Origin: Catillopecten margaritatus gill symbiont
GTDB taxonomy: Bacteria > Pseudomonadota > Gammaproteobacteria > PS1 > Pseudothioglobaceae
Length of the DNA stretch: 64,000 nucleotides
Direction of reading: 5' to 3'
Assembly (NCBI GenBank): GCA_037956075.1
Contig: CP138327.1
Location: 1,434,296 to 1,498,295 of the forward strand
Each line of letters begins with the position of its first letter. The stretch's first letter is position 1. This document shows, piece by piece, positions 1 to 8,424 of the stretch. The position numbers and the translations under genes were made by a program. The notes below the pieces were generated by a model, which did no database searches, was not told where the DNA came from, and worked only from the letters and a program-made list of their open reading frames with translations.

Positions 1-3000
1 GGTACCTATATCGATGAAGCCACAGGTGTGACCACTACTAGCTCTCCAGTGCTCAGAGCGGCAAAAATTTATTCAGGCACAGGAGACTTAATTCTTCTAG
101 CCTCACCTCTATCAGAAATTGCTTATCAATTAGCTTATGCTGGTACTTTAGCTAATGATATAACCACTAAAAATACACAAATTGCAACAGCATTTGGTAT
201 AAGTGGCGTTGATTTTACCGCCACCATCCCAACGGATCTTAACACTATCACTGCCGCTAATGATGATGCGGGTAAATTTGGTACTGTGCTAGCAGCAGTC
301 TCACAAATGTCTGAGAATGCAGGACATGATGATACACAGTCAACTGCAAATAATGGTGGTGATAATATCCACGCCAATGAAACTATCCAAGAGCTTGTTG
401 TTGATATGGCTGATGGTGATATTGATGGTATTGCAGATGGACAAGGAAAAACTCTTAATCTTAATCAAGCTATAAACAATTTTAAAACAGGCTCTGGTGC
501 TAACAACCCAACATCAGATACTGGAAACACTAATGCAGGCAATGTAGATATTGTAACAACCACCCCTAGTGTTATTTTAAATAAAACCGCAGTAACTCTT
601 GATGAAAACGGTGTAACAACTTACACAGTAGTCCTTAACACGCAACCAACTGGTAGTGTTACGATCACCCCAGTGAGTGCTGATACCGGTGCTGCCTCCG
701 TATCAGGTGTAATGACCTTTACCACAGCTAACTGGAGCACAGCGCAAACAGTTACAGTCACTGGTGTAGCTGATGTTAATGCAACTGATGAGACTGTAAC
801 CATTAGTCATACTATTACAGGTGCTGATTATGCTAGTGTGACTTCTGCTGATGTGATTGCTACCGTAGTGGATTTTAGCATCAGTGCCCAAACTCGCTCT
901 ATTGCTGAGAACTCTGCCAATACAACTAATGTGGGTGCAGTTCTTGTAACCACAGGTAGTCCAACTGGCTTTAGCATTACCAGCGGTAACACTAACACCG
1001 CCTTTGCGATTAGCAACAGTGGTCAAATCACCGTGGCCGATGTCAACCAGCTTGATTTTGAAACCACGACTAGCTACACGCTAGCAGTGCAGATCACCAA
1101 AGCTGACACCACGTCACAAAGTGCTAATATTACGGTTAATGTCACTAACGTTAATGAGGGTAGTGCTTCGATCAGTGCCCAAACTCGTTCTATTGCTGAG
1201 AACTCTGCCAATGCAACTAATGTGGGTGCAGTTCTTGTAACCACAGGTAGTCCAACTGGCTTTAGCATTACCAGCGGTAACACTAACACCGCCTTTGCGA
1301 TTAGCAACAGTGGTCAAATCACCGTGGCCGATGCCAACCAGCTTGATTTTGAAACCACGACTAGCTACACGCTAGCAGTGCAGATCACCAAAGCTGACAC
1401 CACGTCACAAAGTGCTAATATTACGGTTAATGTCACTAACGTTAATGAGGGTAGTGCTTCGATCAGTGCCCAAACTCGTTCTATTGCTGAGAACTCTGCC
1501 AATACAACTAATGTGGGTGCAGTTCTTGTAACCACAGGTAGTCCAACTGGCTTTAGCATTACCAGCGGTAACACTAACACCGCCTTTGCGATTAGCAACA
1601 GTGGTCAAATCACCGTGGCCGATGTCAACCAGCTTGATTTTGAAACCACGACTAGCTACACGCTAGCAGTGCAGATCACCAAAGCTGACACCACGTCACA
1701 AAGTGCTAATATTACGGTTAATGTCACTAACGTTAATGAGGGTAGTGCTGTTTCGATCAGTGCCCAAACTCGTTCTATTGCTGAGAACTCTGCCAATGCA
1801 ACTAATGTGGGTGCAGTTCTTGTAACCACAGGTAGTCCAACTGGCTTTAGCATTACCAGCGGTAACACTAACACCGCCTTTGCGATTAGCAACAGTGGTC
1901 AAATCACCGTGGCCGATGCCAACCAGCTTGATTTTGAAACCACGACTAGCTACACGCTAGCAGTGCAGATCACCAAAGCTGACACCACGTCACAAAGTGC
2001 TAATATTACGGTTAATGTCACTAACGTTAATGAGGGTAGTGCTGTTTCGATCAGTGCCCAAACTCGTTCTATTGCTGAGAACTCTGCCAATACAACTAAT
2101 GTGGGTGCAGTTCTTGTAACCACAGGTAGTCCAACTGGCTTTAGCATTACCAGCGGTAACACTAACACCGCCTTTGCGATTAGCAACAGTGGTCAAATCA
2201 CCGTGGCCGATGCCAACCAGCTTGATTTTGAAACCACGACTAGCTACACGCTAGCAGTGCAGATCACCAAAGCTGACACCACGTCACAAAGTGCTAATAT
2301 TACGGTTAATGTCACTAACGTTAATGAGGGTAGTGCTGTTTCGATCAGTGCCCAAACTCGTTCTATTGCTGAGAACTCTGCCAATACAACTAATGTGGGT
2401 GCAGTTCTTGTAACCACAGGTAGTCCAACTGGCTTTAGCATTACCAGCGGTAACACTAACACCGCCTTTGCGATTAGCAACAGTGGTCAAATCACCGTGG
2501 CCGATGCCAACCAGCTTGATTTTGAAACCACGACTAGCTACACGCTAGCAGTGCAGATCACCAAAGCTGACACCACGTCACAAAGTGCTAATATTACGGT
2601 TAATGTCACTAACGTTAATGAGGGTAGTGCTGTTTCGATCAGTGCCCAAACTCGTTCTATTGCTGAGAACTCTGCCAATACAACTAATGTGGGTGCAGTT
2701 CTTGTAACCACAGGTAGTCCAACTGGCTTTAGCATTACCAGCGGTAACACTAACACCGCCTTTGCGATTAGCAACAGTGGTCAAATCACCGTGGCCGATG
2801 CCAACCAGCTTGATTTTGAAACCACGACTAGCTACACGCTAGCAGTGCAGATCACCAAAGCTGACACCACGTCACAAAGTGCTAATATTACGGTTAATGT
2901 CACTAACGTTAATGAGGGTAGTGCTGTTTCGATCAGTGCCCAAACTCGTTCTATTGCTGAGAACTCTGCCAATGCAACTAATGTGGGTGCAGTTCTTGTA

Positions 3001-4023
3001 ACCACAGGTAGTCCAACTGGCTTTAGCATTACCAGCGGTAACACTAACACCGCCTTTGCGATTAGCAACAGTGGTCAAATCACCGTGGCCGATGTCAACC
3101 AGCTTGATTTTGAAACCACGACTAGCTACACGCTAGCAGTGCAGATCACCAAAGCTGACACCACGTCACAAAGTGCTAATATTACGGTTAATGTCACTAA
3201 CGTTAATGAGGGTAGTGCTGTTTCGATCAGTGCCCAAACTCGTTCTATTGCTGAGAACTCTGCCAATGCAACTAATGTGGGTGCAGTTCTTGTAACCACA
3301 GGTAGTCCAACTGGCTTTAGCATTACCAGCGGTAACACTAACACCGCCTTTGCGATTAGCAACAGTGGTCAAATCACCGTGGCCGATGCCAACCAGCTTG
3401 ATTTTGAAACCACGACTAGCTACACGCTAGCAGTGCAGATCACCAAAGCTGACACCACGTCACAAAGTGCTAATATTACGGTTAATGTCACTAACGTTGT
3501 TGTAGAACTAGCCAGCATAACCATCGGCACTCAAACTTGGAGTGCATCTAATGTTTCATTAGTGCCTACTACAAATAATGTTCTAGGTACGGATTATTGG
3601 AATGCTTATGTGGGTACTGATGGTTCTGGAGATACAAGCGATGAAGACGGTTATTACTACACTTGGGATGCAGCGATGAACGTTTGTCCTAGTGGCTGGA
3701 GTTTGCCATCTGATGCTGATTGGAAAGTCTTAGAAGGTCAATTAGGTATGAGTGTTGCTAATCAAGAAGCAACGGGTTGGCGTGGTACTGATGAAGGAAC
3801 AAAACTAAAAGTAGGTGGCTCTAGTGGCTTCGAGGCTAAGTTAGCGGGCTACCGCAATACCAATGGTAGTTTCTACAATCGTGGCGACACCACGGGCTTG
3901 TGGAGTAGTACTGAGTCAGGTAGTCATGCCTACAGACGCTACCTGTACACCAGTTACGCCACGGTGTACCGCAGTACCCACAATGAGGCGTACGGGTTTA
4001 GTGTTCGCTGTCTAAAGGATTAA
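1..4023 (+). CDS. Large repeat surface protein, cadherin-like repeats plus C-terminal FISUMP domain (5' end outside window)
   Basis: The reading frame is open from base 1, so the true start lies upstream; the GTG at 28 is not a convincing start. Visible order: an N-terminal stretch of the kind that precedes repeats in large adhesins, a beta-strand domain (about 190-290 from the GTG), nine near-identical 97-98 residue cadherin-like repeats (about 285-1158), then a Fibrobacter-succinogenes-major-paralogous (FISUMP, TIGR02145-like) domain with WDAAMNVCPSGW, LPSDADW, LWSSTES and GFSVRC motifs ending the protein. Each repeat carries ENSAN, LDFE and NVTNVNEG, echoing calcium-binding cadherin signatures. 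Such proteins are normally secreted or surface displayed and mediate contact; that role is inferred. A terminator-like hairpin cluster follows. Confidence is high for the domain types, low for function. Confidence 0.85.
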   Translation, partial: GTYIDEATGVTTTSSPVLRAAKIYSGTGDLILLASPLSEIAYQLAYAGTLANDITTKNTQIATAFGISGVDFTATIPTDLNTITAANDDAGKFGTVLAAVSQMSENAGHDDTQSTANNGGDNIHANETIQELVVDMADGDIDGIADGQGKTLNLNQAINNFKTGSGANNPTSDTGNTNAGNVDIVTTTPSVILNKTAVTLDENGVTTYTVVLNTQPTGSVTITPVSADTGAASVSGVMTFTTANWSTAQTVTVTGVADVNATDETVTISHTITGADYASVTSADVIATVVDFSISAQTRSIAENSANTTNVGAVLVTTGSPTGFSITSGNTNTAFAISNSGQITVADVNQLDFETTTSYTLAVQITKADTTSQSANITVNVTNVNEGSASISAQTRSIAENSANATNVGAVLVTTGSPTGFSITSGNTNTAFAISNSGQITVADANQLDFETTTSYTLAVQITKADTTSQSANITVNVTNVNEGSASISAQTRSIAENSANTTNVGAVLVTTGSPTGFSITSGNTNTAFAISNSGQITVADVNQLDFETTTSYTLAVQITKADTTSQSANITVNVTNVNEGSAVSISAQTRSIAENSANATNVGAVLVTTGSPTGFSITSGNTNTAFAISNSGQITVADANQLDFETTTSYTLAVQITKADTTSQSANITVNVTNVNEGSAVSISAQTRSIAENSANTTNVGAVLVTTGSPTGFSITSGNTNTAFAISNSGQITVADANQLDFETTTSYTLAVQITKADTTSQSANITVNVTNVNEGSAVSISAQTRSIAENSANTTNVGAVLVTTGSPTGFSITSGNTNTAFAISNSGQITVADANQLDFETTTSYTLAVQITKADTTSQSANITVNVTNVNEGSAVSISAQTRSIAENSANTTNVGAVLVTTGSPTGFSITSGNTNTAFAISNSGQITVADANQLDFETTTSYTLAVQITKADTTSQSANITVNVTNVNEGSAVSISAQTRSIAENSANATNVGAVLVTTGSPTGFSITSGNTNTAFAISNSGQITVADVNQLDFETTTSYTLAVQITKADTTSQSANITVNVTNVNEGSAVSISAQTRSIAENSANATNVGAVLVTTGSPTGFSITSGNTNTAFAISNSGQITVADANQLDFETTTSYTLAVQITKADTTSQSANITVNVTNVVVELASITIGTQTWSASNVSLVPTTNNVLGTDYWNAYVGTDGSGDTSDEDGYYYTWDAAMNVCPSGWSLPSDADWKVLEGQLGMSVANQEATGWRGTDEGTKLKVGGSSGFEAKLAGYRNTNGSFYNRGDTTGLWSSTESGSHAYRRYLYTSYATVYRSTHNEAYGFSVRCLKD
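880..3501 (+). repeat. Nine tandem 291/294-bp repeats inside the surface-protein gene
   Basis: Units begin at 880, 1171, 1462, 1756, 2050, 2344, 2638, 2932 and 3226. The first two are 291 bp and the next six 294 bp, because an extra GTT codon (GSAV instead of GSA) is present from the junction of units 3 and 4 on. Nucleotide identity is almost complete; recurring differences are TTN/ATN and ADV/ADA codons plus a CGC/CGT change in unit 1. All lengths are multiples of three, so copy-number change keeps the frame. Confidence 0.97.
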
Positions 4024-4044
4024 TTCGACACTTTGGCACTTCGA

Positions 4045-4127
4045 CCAGCGAAGCTGGCATAAGTTGCACTAAAAGTGCAACTAAACACAGCCGAATGGCT
4101 GGGTATTTATACCCCCTTGCGGGGTAT
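4045..4127 (+). other. Cluster of four short hairpins directly downstream of the repeat protein
   Basis: Four perfect stem-loops follow one another with small gaps: CCAGC/GCTGG (4045-4057, loop GAA), AGTTGCACT/AGTGCAACT (4062-4082, loop AAA), CAGCC/GGCTG (4088-4101, loop GAAT) and ATACCCC/GGGGTAT (4109-4127). A fifth, terminator-like hairpin follows. GGGTAT at 4101-4106 could alternatively pair with ATACCC at 4109-4114, so the region may switch structures. No protein is encoded here. The function is unknown. Confidence 0.7.
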
Positions 4128-4131
4128 TTAT

Positions 4132-4158
4132 CACCCAAGCTTGCTTGGGTGGTTTTTT
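4132..4158 (+). terminator. Rho-independent terminator of the repeat-protein gene
   Basis: CACCCAAG pairs with CTTGGGTG (4132-4139 with 4144-4151, loop CTTG), followed by G and six T residues. It is the last of five consecutive hairpins after the stop codon at 4021-4023. Confidence 0.8.
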
Positions 4159-4575
4159 ATTACATAACAAGGAGTTAAGACATTTAAGGAAGGGCATTTA
4201 ACATTACAGCATTGAGAATAAATGAGTTAATCAGCCCGGCGTTGTTTAGTTTAAGGATTAAACAAGTGAGGTTTATAAATCCAAACATTCTCTCATTTGT
4301 TAATGGCACTAATGGTTAAGACTAGCAGTATCATTAAAAAAATGAGGATAAAAGAATCTTACATTTGGTGATGAGTAGGTGAAACTTTACAAATTATATT
4401 TACTGTAGAGGCAAAACCCCCCGAACTTAACAAGTTAATAATTTTTGTTGGGTTTTGGGTTTGATAGCCACTTGTTGACGTGAGGAATTGCCTCAGGTTA
4501 CGAATGTAAGGCAGGTTTTAATTTACAATAAAGATAGCAAAAAAAAAGCTAAAGTAGTTGTATGGTGGATTCGAC
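4159..4575. other. Non-coding gap before the IS30 element
   Basis: About 415 bases with no open frame of useful length, no tRNA and no match I can see to either IS in the window. It contains short AT-rich runs and a small palindrome around GAGGAATTGCCTC near 4481-4494. I searched it by eye for a template-repeat-like copy of the 3' end of the preceding gene and found none. Confidence 0.5.
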
Positions 4576-5559
4576 TCATAAGTGCACAACTCCCAATTGA
4601 CGAGCATCAACACCCGTCATCTCAAAAAACACCTGGTAAGGTGTTTTAAATCCTAGACATTTTCTCGGTCTAGAATTTAATTTATTCACTGCTATTTTAA
4701 CTTCATTGTAAGCAATATTTACCAAAGATATTGTCTTTGGGAAGTATTGCCGTAATAAGCCGTTAGCGTTTTCGTTTTGTCCACGTTCCCAGCTATGGTA
4801 AGGCTTAGCAAAGTAACTCTTACAATGGATTGTTTTATTAATTTTCTCATGTCCTGCGAACTCCTTGCCATTGTCATAGGTAATTGAATGTACAAAACCC
4901 TTAATAGGCTGAAGCAAGGTATTGATGGCAACACTAACACCGTCTTTGTGTTTGCTATTAAGCGGATACGCCAGTCTAAGCTTTGATATGCGCTCATCCA
5001 GCGTTACGATGGCGCCTTTGTGGGCTTTACCAATAATAGTGTCCGCCTCCCAATGTCCAAATACTGTGCGATTATTAACTGCCTCAGGGCGCTGGTCAAT
5101 ATCAATACGATTGGGAATGCCTGTGCGATTATGCGCGTAACCATAACGCTTTCTATAAGGCTTACCCTGATGTCTGAGGTGTTGATATAACAAGCCACCA
5201 TCTGCTTTATCTTTGAGCAAATAACGATAGATGCTCTCATGGTGAAGTTGAATGACATTGTTGGCATTAAGCCAACCACAGACTTGTTCAGGCGACCAAT
5301 CAAGTTTTAGACAATTGTCAATCAAGCGTTTACACTCAATGGTTAATTTAACAAACTTATCTTTGGCTTGATGTCTTTGCTGCGCAAAGCCATTAGCCTG
5401 ATTGTATCGATAGCCTCGCTTGCCCGTGTTACGGGCAATCTCTCTAATAATGGTAGAGTGGCTGCGATTAAGGTTTTGTGCGATTTTATTCTTAGACATG
5501 CCTTGTTTAATTCCAATCGCGATATAATGCCTCTCTTCAGAGGTTAGTTGCTTGTACAT
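4576..5559 (-). CDS. IS30-family transposase
   Basis: This DDE transposase of 327 residues catalyses excision and integration of the surrounding element. The N-terminus holds the helix-turn-helix of the family (YKQLTSEERHYIAIGIKQG, residues 2-20). The integrase core shows HWEADTII around residue 170 (first Asp), ITYDNGKEF around 226 (second Asp) and NENANGLLRQYFPK around 262 (Glu), the order and wording typical of IS30 transposases. Length is usual for the family and the frame is intact, so the copy could be active. The ATG at 5557-5559 is the natural start. The terminal codons overlap the left inverted repeat, as is common in compact elements. Confidence 0.95.
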   Translation of the reverse strand: MYKQLTSEERHYIAIGIKQGMSKNKIAQNLNRSHSTIIREIARNTGKRGYRYNQANGFAQQRHQAKDKFVKLTIECKRLIDNCLKLDWSPEQVCGWLNANNVIQLHHESIYRYLLKDKADGGLLYQHLRHQGKPYRKRYGYAHNRTGIPNRIDIDQRPEAVNNRTVFGHWEADTIIGKAHKGAIVTLDERISKLRLAYPLNSKHKDGVSVAINTLLQPIKGFVHSITYDNGKEFAGHEKINKTIHCKSYFAKPYHSWERGQNENANGLLRQYFPKTISLVNIAYNEVKIAVNKLNSRPRKCLGFKTPYQVFFEMTGVDARQLGVVHL

Positions 5560-5707
5560 AGTGTTCAGCTCCGTTTAAGCAAATCAATCATTATAGATTG
5601 ACCGACCTCTGATTTTATTCAAAGGCTTGGTGTATTTTGCTTTTTGCTTGACCTAAAGGCCAAGCAAAATACACTAATGCTAATTAAACTTAGTTGTGCA
5701 CTTATGA
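4576..5707 (-). mobile_element. IS30-family insertion sequence
   Basis: The element is bounded by a perfect 16-bp inverted repeat: TCATAAGTGCACAACT at 4576-4591 and its complement at 5692-5707. It carries one full-length transposase on the minus strand whose stop codon lies inside the left end. I see no clear target-site duplication: the left flank ends in GAC and the right begins with TGC. The right end contains the ATG codon from which the downstream symporter may now start. Confidence 0.88.
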
Positions 5708-7419
5708 TGCGAATTTACACATTAACATTTTTATTTGTGGGCATTACTTTTGCTATCTACATTGGTATTGCTTTTTGGGCAAGAGCCACAACAACCAGTG
5801 AGTTTTATGTTGCTGGTGGTGGCATTCACCCAATTGCAAATGGTATGGCGACAGCTGCTGATTGGATGAGTGCGGCGTCATTTATTTCAATGGCGGGTTT
5901 AATCGCTTTTTATGGATATGGTGGCTCGGTATTCTTAATGGGTTGGACGGGTGGTTATGTGCTTTTGGCGATGCTACTTGCGCCTTACTTGAGAAAACAC
6001 GGTTCATTTACAGTGCCTGAGTTTATTTCTGATCGTTATTATTCAAAAACCGCACGCGTTGTTGCGGTTATTTGTTTGATTATCGCCTCAGTTACTTATG
6101 TTATTGGTCAAATGAAAGGTATCGGCGTAGCGTTCTCAAGATTTTTAGAAGTAGATTATGAAACAGGCTTGGTAACAGGTATGGTGATTGTGGCATTCTA
6201 TGCGGTAATGGGTGGTATGAAAGGTATTACTTACACACAAATTGCACAATATGTGATTATGATTATCGCTTATACCATTCCAGCGGTATTTATTTCATTT
6301 ATGCTAACGGGCAATCCAATCCCACAGTTAGGTTTGGGTAGTGAAATGGCAGATGGTACTTATTTATTAGATAAACTTGACCAAGTGGTGGCAGGACTCG
6401 GGTTCTCCGAATATACTACGCAAGCGAGACTTAGCACGACTAATATGTTCGTTTATACTTTGTCTCTTATGATTGGCACGGCAGGTCTTCCACATGTGAT
6501 TATGAGATTTTTCACGGTATCTTCTGTGAAAGCAGCGCGTGAGTCCGCTGGTTGGGCATTAATCTTTATTGCTTTGTTATACACTACTGCACCCGCAGTA
6601 GCAGCTATGGCAAGATTGAACTTAATGACCACGATTGACCAACCAACTCAATCACAAAACTTAGCCTATGCTGATCGTCCTTCTTGGTTTAAAAACTGGG
6701 AAAAGACAGGTTTGTTGAAGTTTGAAGATAAAAATGGCGATGGTTTAATCCAATACACAGGCGATAAAAAAACCAATGAAATGGTTAAAGTCGATAGAGA
6801 TATTATGGTGTTAGCCAACCCTGAAATTGCAGGTTTGCCAAATTGGGTGATTGCGATTATTGCAGCTGGTGGTTTAGCGGCGGCACTTTCAACGGCAGCG
6901 GGTTTATTGTTGGCAATTGCATCCTCTATTTCCCATGACTTATTAAAAGGCGTGTGGAAACCCAATATTACGGAGAAAGAAGAGTTGAATTATTCTCGAC
7001 TTTCGATGATTGGTGCGATTTTGGTTGCAGGTTATTATGGGTTTAATCCGCCAGACTTTGCCGCAGGCACCGTTGCACTCGCCTTTGGTTTGGCAGCGTC
7101 GAGTATTTTCCCAGCACTCATGATGGGCATCTTCTCTAAGAAGATGAATAAAGAAGGTGCAATTGCGGGTATGCTTTCAGGTATTGGTATTACGCTACTT
7201 TATGTATTCCAGCATAAAGGCATTATGTTCGTGAAGTCAACTTCGTTCTTAGGTGATATGGACCCTAACTGGTTCCTTGGCATCGAGCCAAATGCATTTG
7301 GTGCAATTGGTGCGTTGGTTAACTTTGCGGTAGCATTCTTTGTTATGAGTCGCACTGCAAAAGTACCTGAGAAGATTGAGCAGATGGTTGAGAATATTCG
7401 TATTCCAGCGTCTAATTAA
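5704..7419 (+). CDS. Sodium:solute symporter, VC_2705 / acetate-symporter-like, start fused to IS30 end
   Basis: A sodium/solute symporter of the SSS family with about 13 membrane segments, expected to import acetate or another short carboxylate across the inner membrane. AGGGIHPIANGMATAADWMSAASF near the N-terminus is characteristic of the VC_2705-like subfamily; the text from YTLTFLFVGITFAIYIG onward aligns with the usual start of that family. The frame continues upstream to 5644 through IS30 sequence, giving possible starts at 5644 (TTG), 5677 (ATG), 5704 or 5707 (ATG). I chose 5704 because family similarity begins right there. The native first codons and promoter were probably replaced by the IS. 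Relatives usually have a DUF4212 small subunit just upstream; none is present. Downstream genes match the acetate locus seen in vibrios. Confidence 0.85.
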   Translation: MMRIYTLTFLFVGITFAIYIGIAFWARATTTSEFYVAGGGIHPIANGMATAADWMSAASFISMAGLIAFYGYGGSVFLMGWTGGYVLLAMLLAPYLRKHGSFTVPEFISDRYYSKTARVVAVICLIIASVTYVIGQMKGIGVAFSRFLEVDYETGLVTGMVIVAFYAVMGGMKGITYTQIAQYVIMIIAYTIPAVFISFMLTGNPIPQLGLGSEMADGTYLLDKLDQVVAGLGFSEYTTQARLSTTNMFVYTLSLMIGTAGLPHVIMRFFTVSSVKAARESAGWALIFIALLYTTAPAVAAMARLNLMTTIDQPTQSQNLAYADRPSWFKNWEKTGLLKFEDKNGDGLIQYTGDKKTNEMVKVDRDIMVLANPEIAGLPNWVIAIIAAGGLAAALSTAAGLLLAIASSISHDLLKGVWKPNITEKEELNYSRLSMIGAILVAGYYGFNPPDFAAGTVALAFGLAASSIFPALMMGIFSKKMNKEGAIAGMLSGIGITLLYVFQHKGIMFVKSTSFLGDMDPNWFLGIEPNAFGAIGALVNFAVAFFVMSRTAKVPEKIEQMVENIRIPASN

Positions 7420-7437
7420 ATTTTTTAAAGTATCTTT

Positions 7438-7471
7438 AAAACGCCTGGCAATGCTGGGCGTTTTTTTTATT
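7438..7471 (+). terminator. Terminator after the symporter
   Basis: AACGCC and GGCGTT flank an imperfect inner palindrome and are followed by eight T residues, just after the symporter stop. The next gene lies 20 bases downstream with a good ribosome site, so read-through or an internal promoter would be needed for operon expression. Confidence 0.7.
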
Positions 7472-7490
7472 TAGAATACAAGGAGTAAGT

Positions 7491-7958
7491 ATGTTTTTTA
7501 AAAATAAACATGTAATTACATCTATGATTGTTGCCCCGATTTTGGCACTCATCAGTTACTTTGCAGTGGATTATTATGTGGCTGAAGTGCCACATAAGGC
7601 CAAACAAGGACAGTCGTATAAAATGCTGGCAAAACCTAATTGCCGTTGGGCAAGTGGTGCTTGTGATTTGATTAATGGCGAGTTAGAAATTCGCATTACT
7701 TCTGATGGTCAAAACTATGGATTTAATCAACTTTTTGTTGATGCTTCAACTGATTTAAAAGGGATTAAATTTGCTTTGGTTGCAACAAAAGGCAAAAACT
7801 CTCAGCCACAATCAATGACCGGTGGCAAGCATTCTTGGCAATCTTCACGGGTGAATATTATAAAATCAGACTACTTACAGTTTGTTATTTCTGCGAATAA
7901 GAGTGTATTTTATGCGGAAGTGCCAGCTGTTTTTATTTATAAAGAACCTTTGATGTGA
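7491..7958 (+). CDS. Small membrane-anchored protein of the acetate-symporter locus
   Basis: A protein of 155 residues with one N-terminal membrane segment (about residues 9-27, ITSMIVAPILALISYFAVDY) and a presumably periplasmic remainder containing two cysteines in CRWASGACDL. The start has a strong ribosome site (AAGGAGTAAGT before ATG). I recognise the arrangement rather than a named family: similar short proteins sit between the SSS symporter and the DUF294/CBS gene in other gammaproteobacterial acetate loci. It ends three bases before the next gene. Function is unknown; a role in symporter control is guesswork. Confidence 0.75.
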   Translation: MFFKNKHVITSMIVAPILALISYFAVDYYVAEVPHKAKQGQSYKMLAKPNCRWASGACDLINGELEIRITSDGQNYGFNQLFVDASTDLKGIKFALVATKGKNSQPQSMTGGKHSWQSSRVNIIKSDYLQFVISANKSVFYAEVPAVFIYKEPLM

Positions 7959-7961
7959 GTT

Positions 7962-8423
7962 ATGGAAATTGAAGAATTAGAAATTATTGACTTTTTTAAA
8001 CTCACACTGCCTTTAGACAGTGCAACTCTTGAGGAATTAAAATCTTTACTTGCAAAAACCGAGGTTGCTTATCGCAGAAAAAGACACATATTAACCATTA
8101 AACCCGATTATTTGTATTTAGTGCGAAAAGGTGCGGTGCGAATTGAAGATGAAAATGAGGCGTTATTTTCTCTGCTTGGCGAACATCAATGGTTTGGTTA
8201 TAGCGCTCAATTATTACCATATACGCATCTATGTCAAGAGGACACGCTTTATTATCGAATTGATAAAGCCTATTTTTATGCGTTGTTTGCTGATAATGCG
8301 ACGATTGAAAACTTCTTTACCGAGGCGAATTTAGAGAGTAGTATCCAGTCGCAAAACCTCATTAAAAAAGACAGTTTATTGTCTAATTCGGTGCTGTCAA
8401 TGTCGCGTTCTAACAATGTATAA
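7962..8423 (+). pseudogene. N-terminal (cyclic-nucleotide-like) fragment of a DUF294/CBS regulator, cut by IS3
   Basis: The 153 residues match the N-terminal cyclic-nucleotide-binding-like domain of putative nucleotidyltransferases that continue with a CBS pair and DUF294 domains. Here the frame ends at TAA (8421-8423), one base before the IS3 element. The missing CBS and DUF294 parts resume at 9764 on the other side of the element. If the IS and one AAT target copy are removed, the two halves are in the same frame with only this TAA between them. The fragment may still be translated but cannot contain the catalytic part. Confidence 0.8.
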
Positions 8424-8424
8424 T

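Noticed and set aside
135-3372. Long antisense open frames across the repeat gene, recurring every 291-294 bases
   Set aside because: They are mirror shadows caused by repeat lengths divisible by three; they have no family content and no ribosome sites.
880-3501. Tandem array considered as CRISPR
   Set aside because: Units are 291-294 bp, coding and have no unique spacers.
4159-4575. Search for a DGR template repeat or accessory gene next to the FISUMP gene
   Set aside because: No copy of the 3' end of the gene and no reverse transcriptase is visible here or elsewhere in the window.
5644-5703. TTG-initiated N-terminal extension of the symporter
   Set aside because: It consists of IS30 end sequence and has no similarity to the family.
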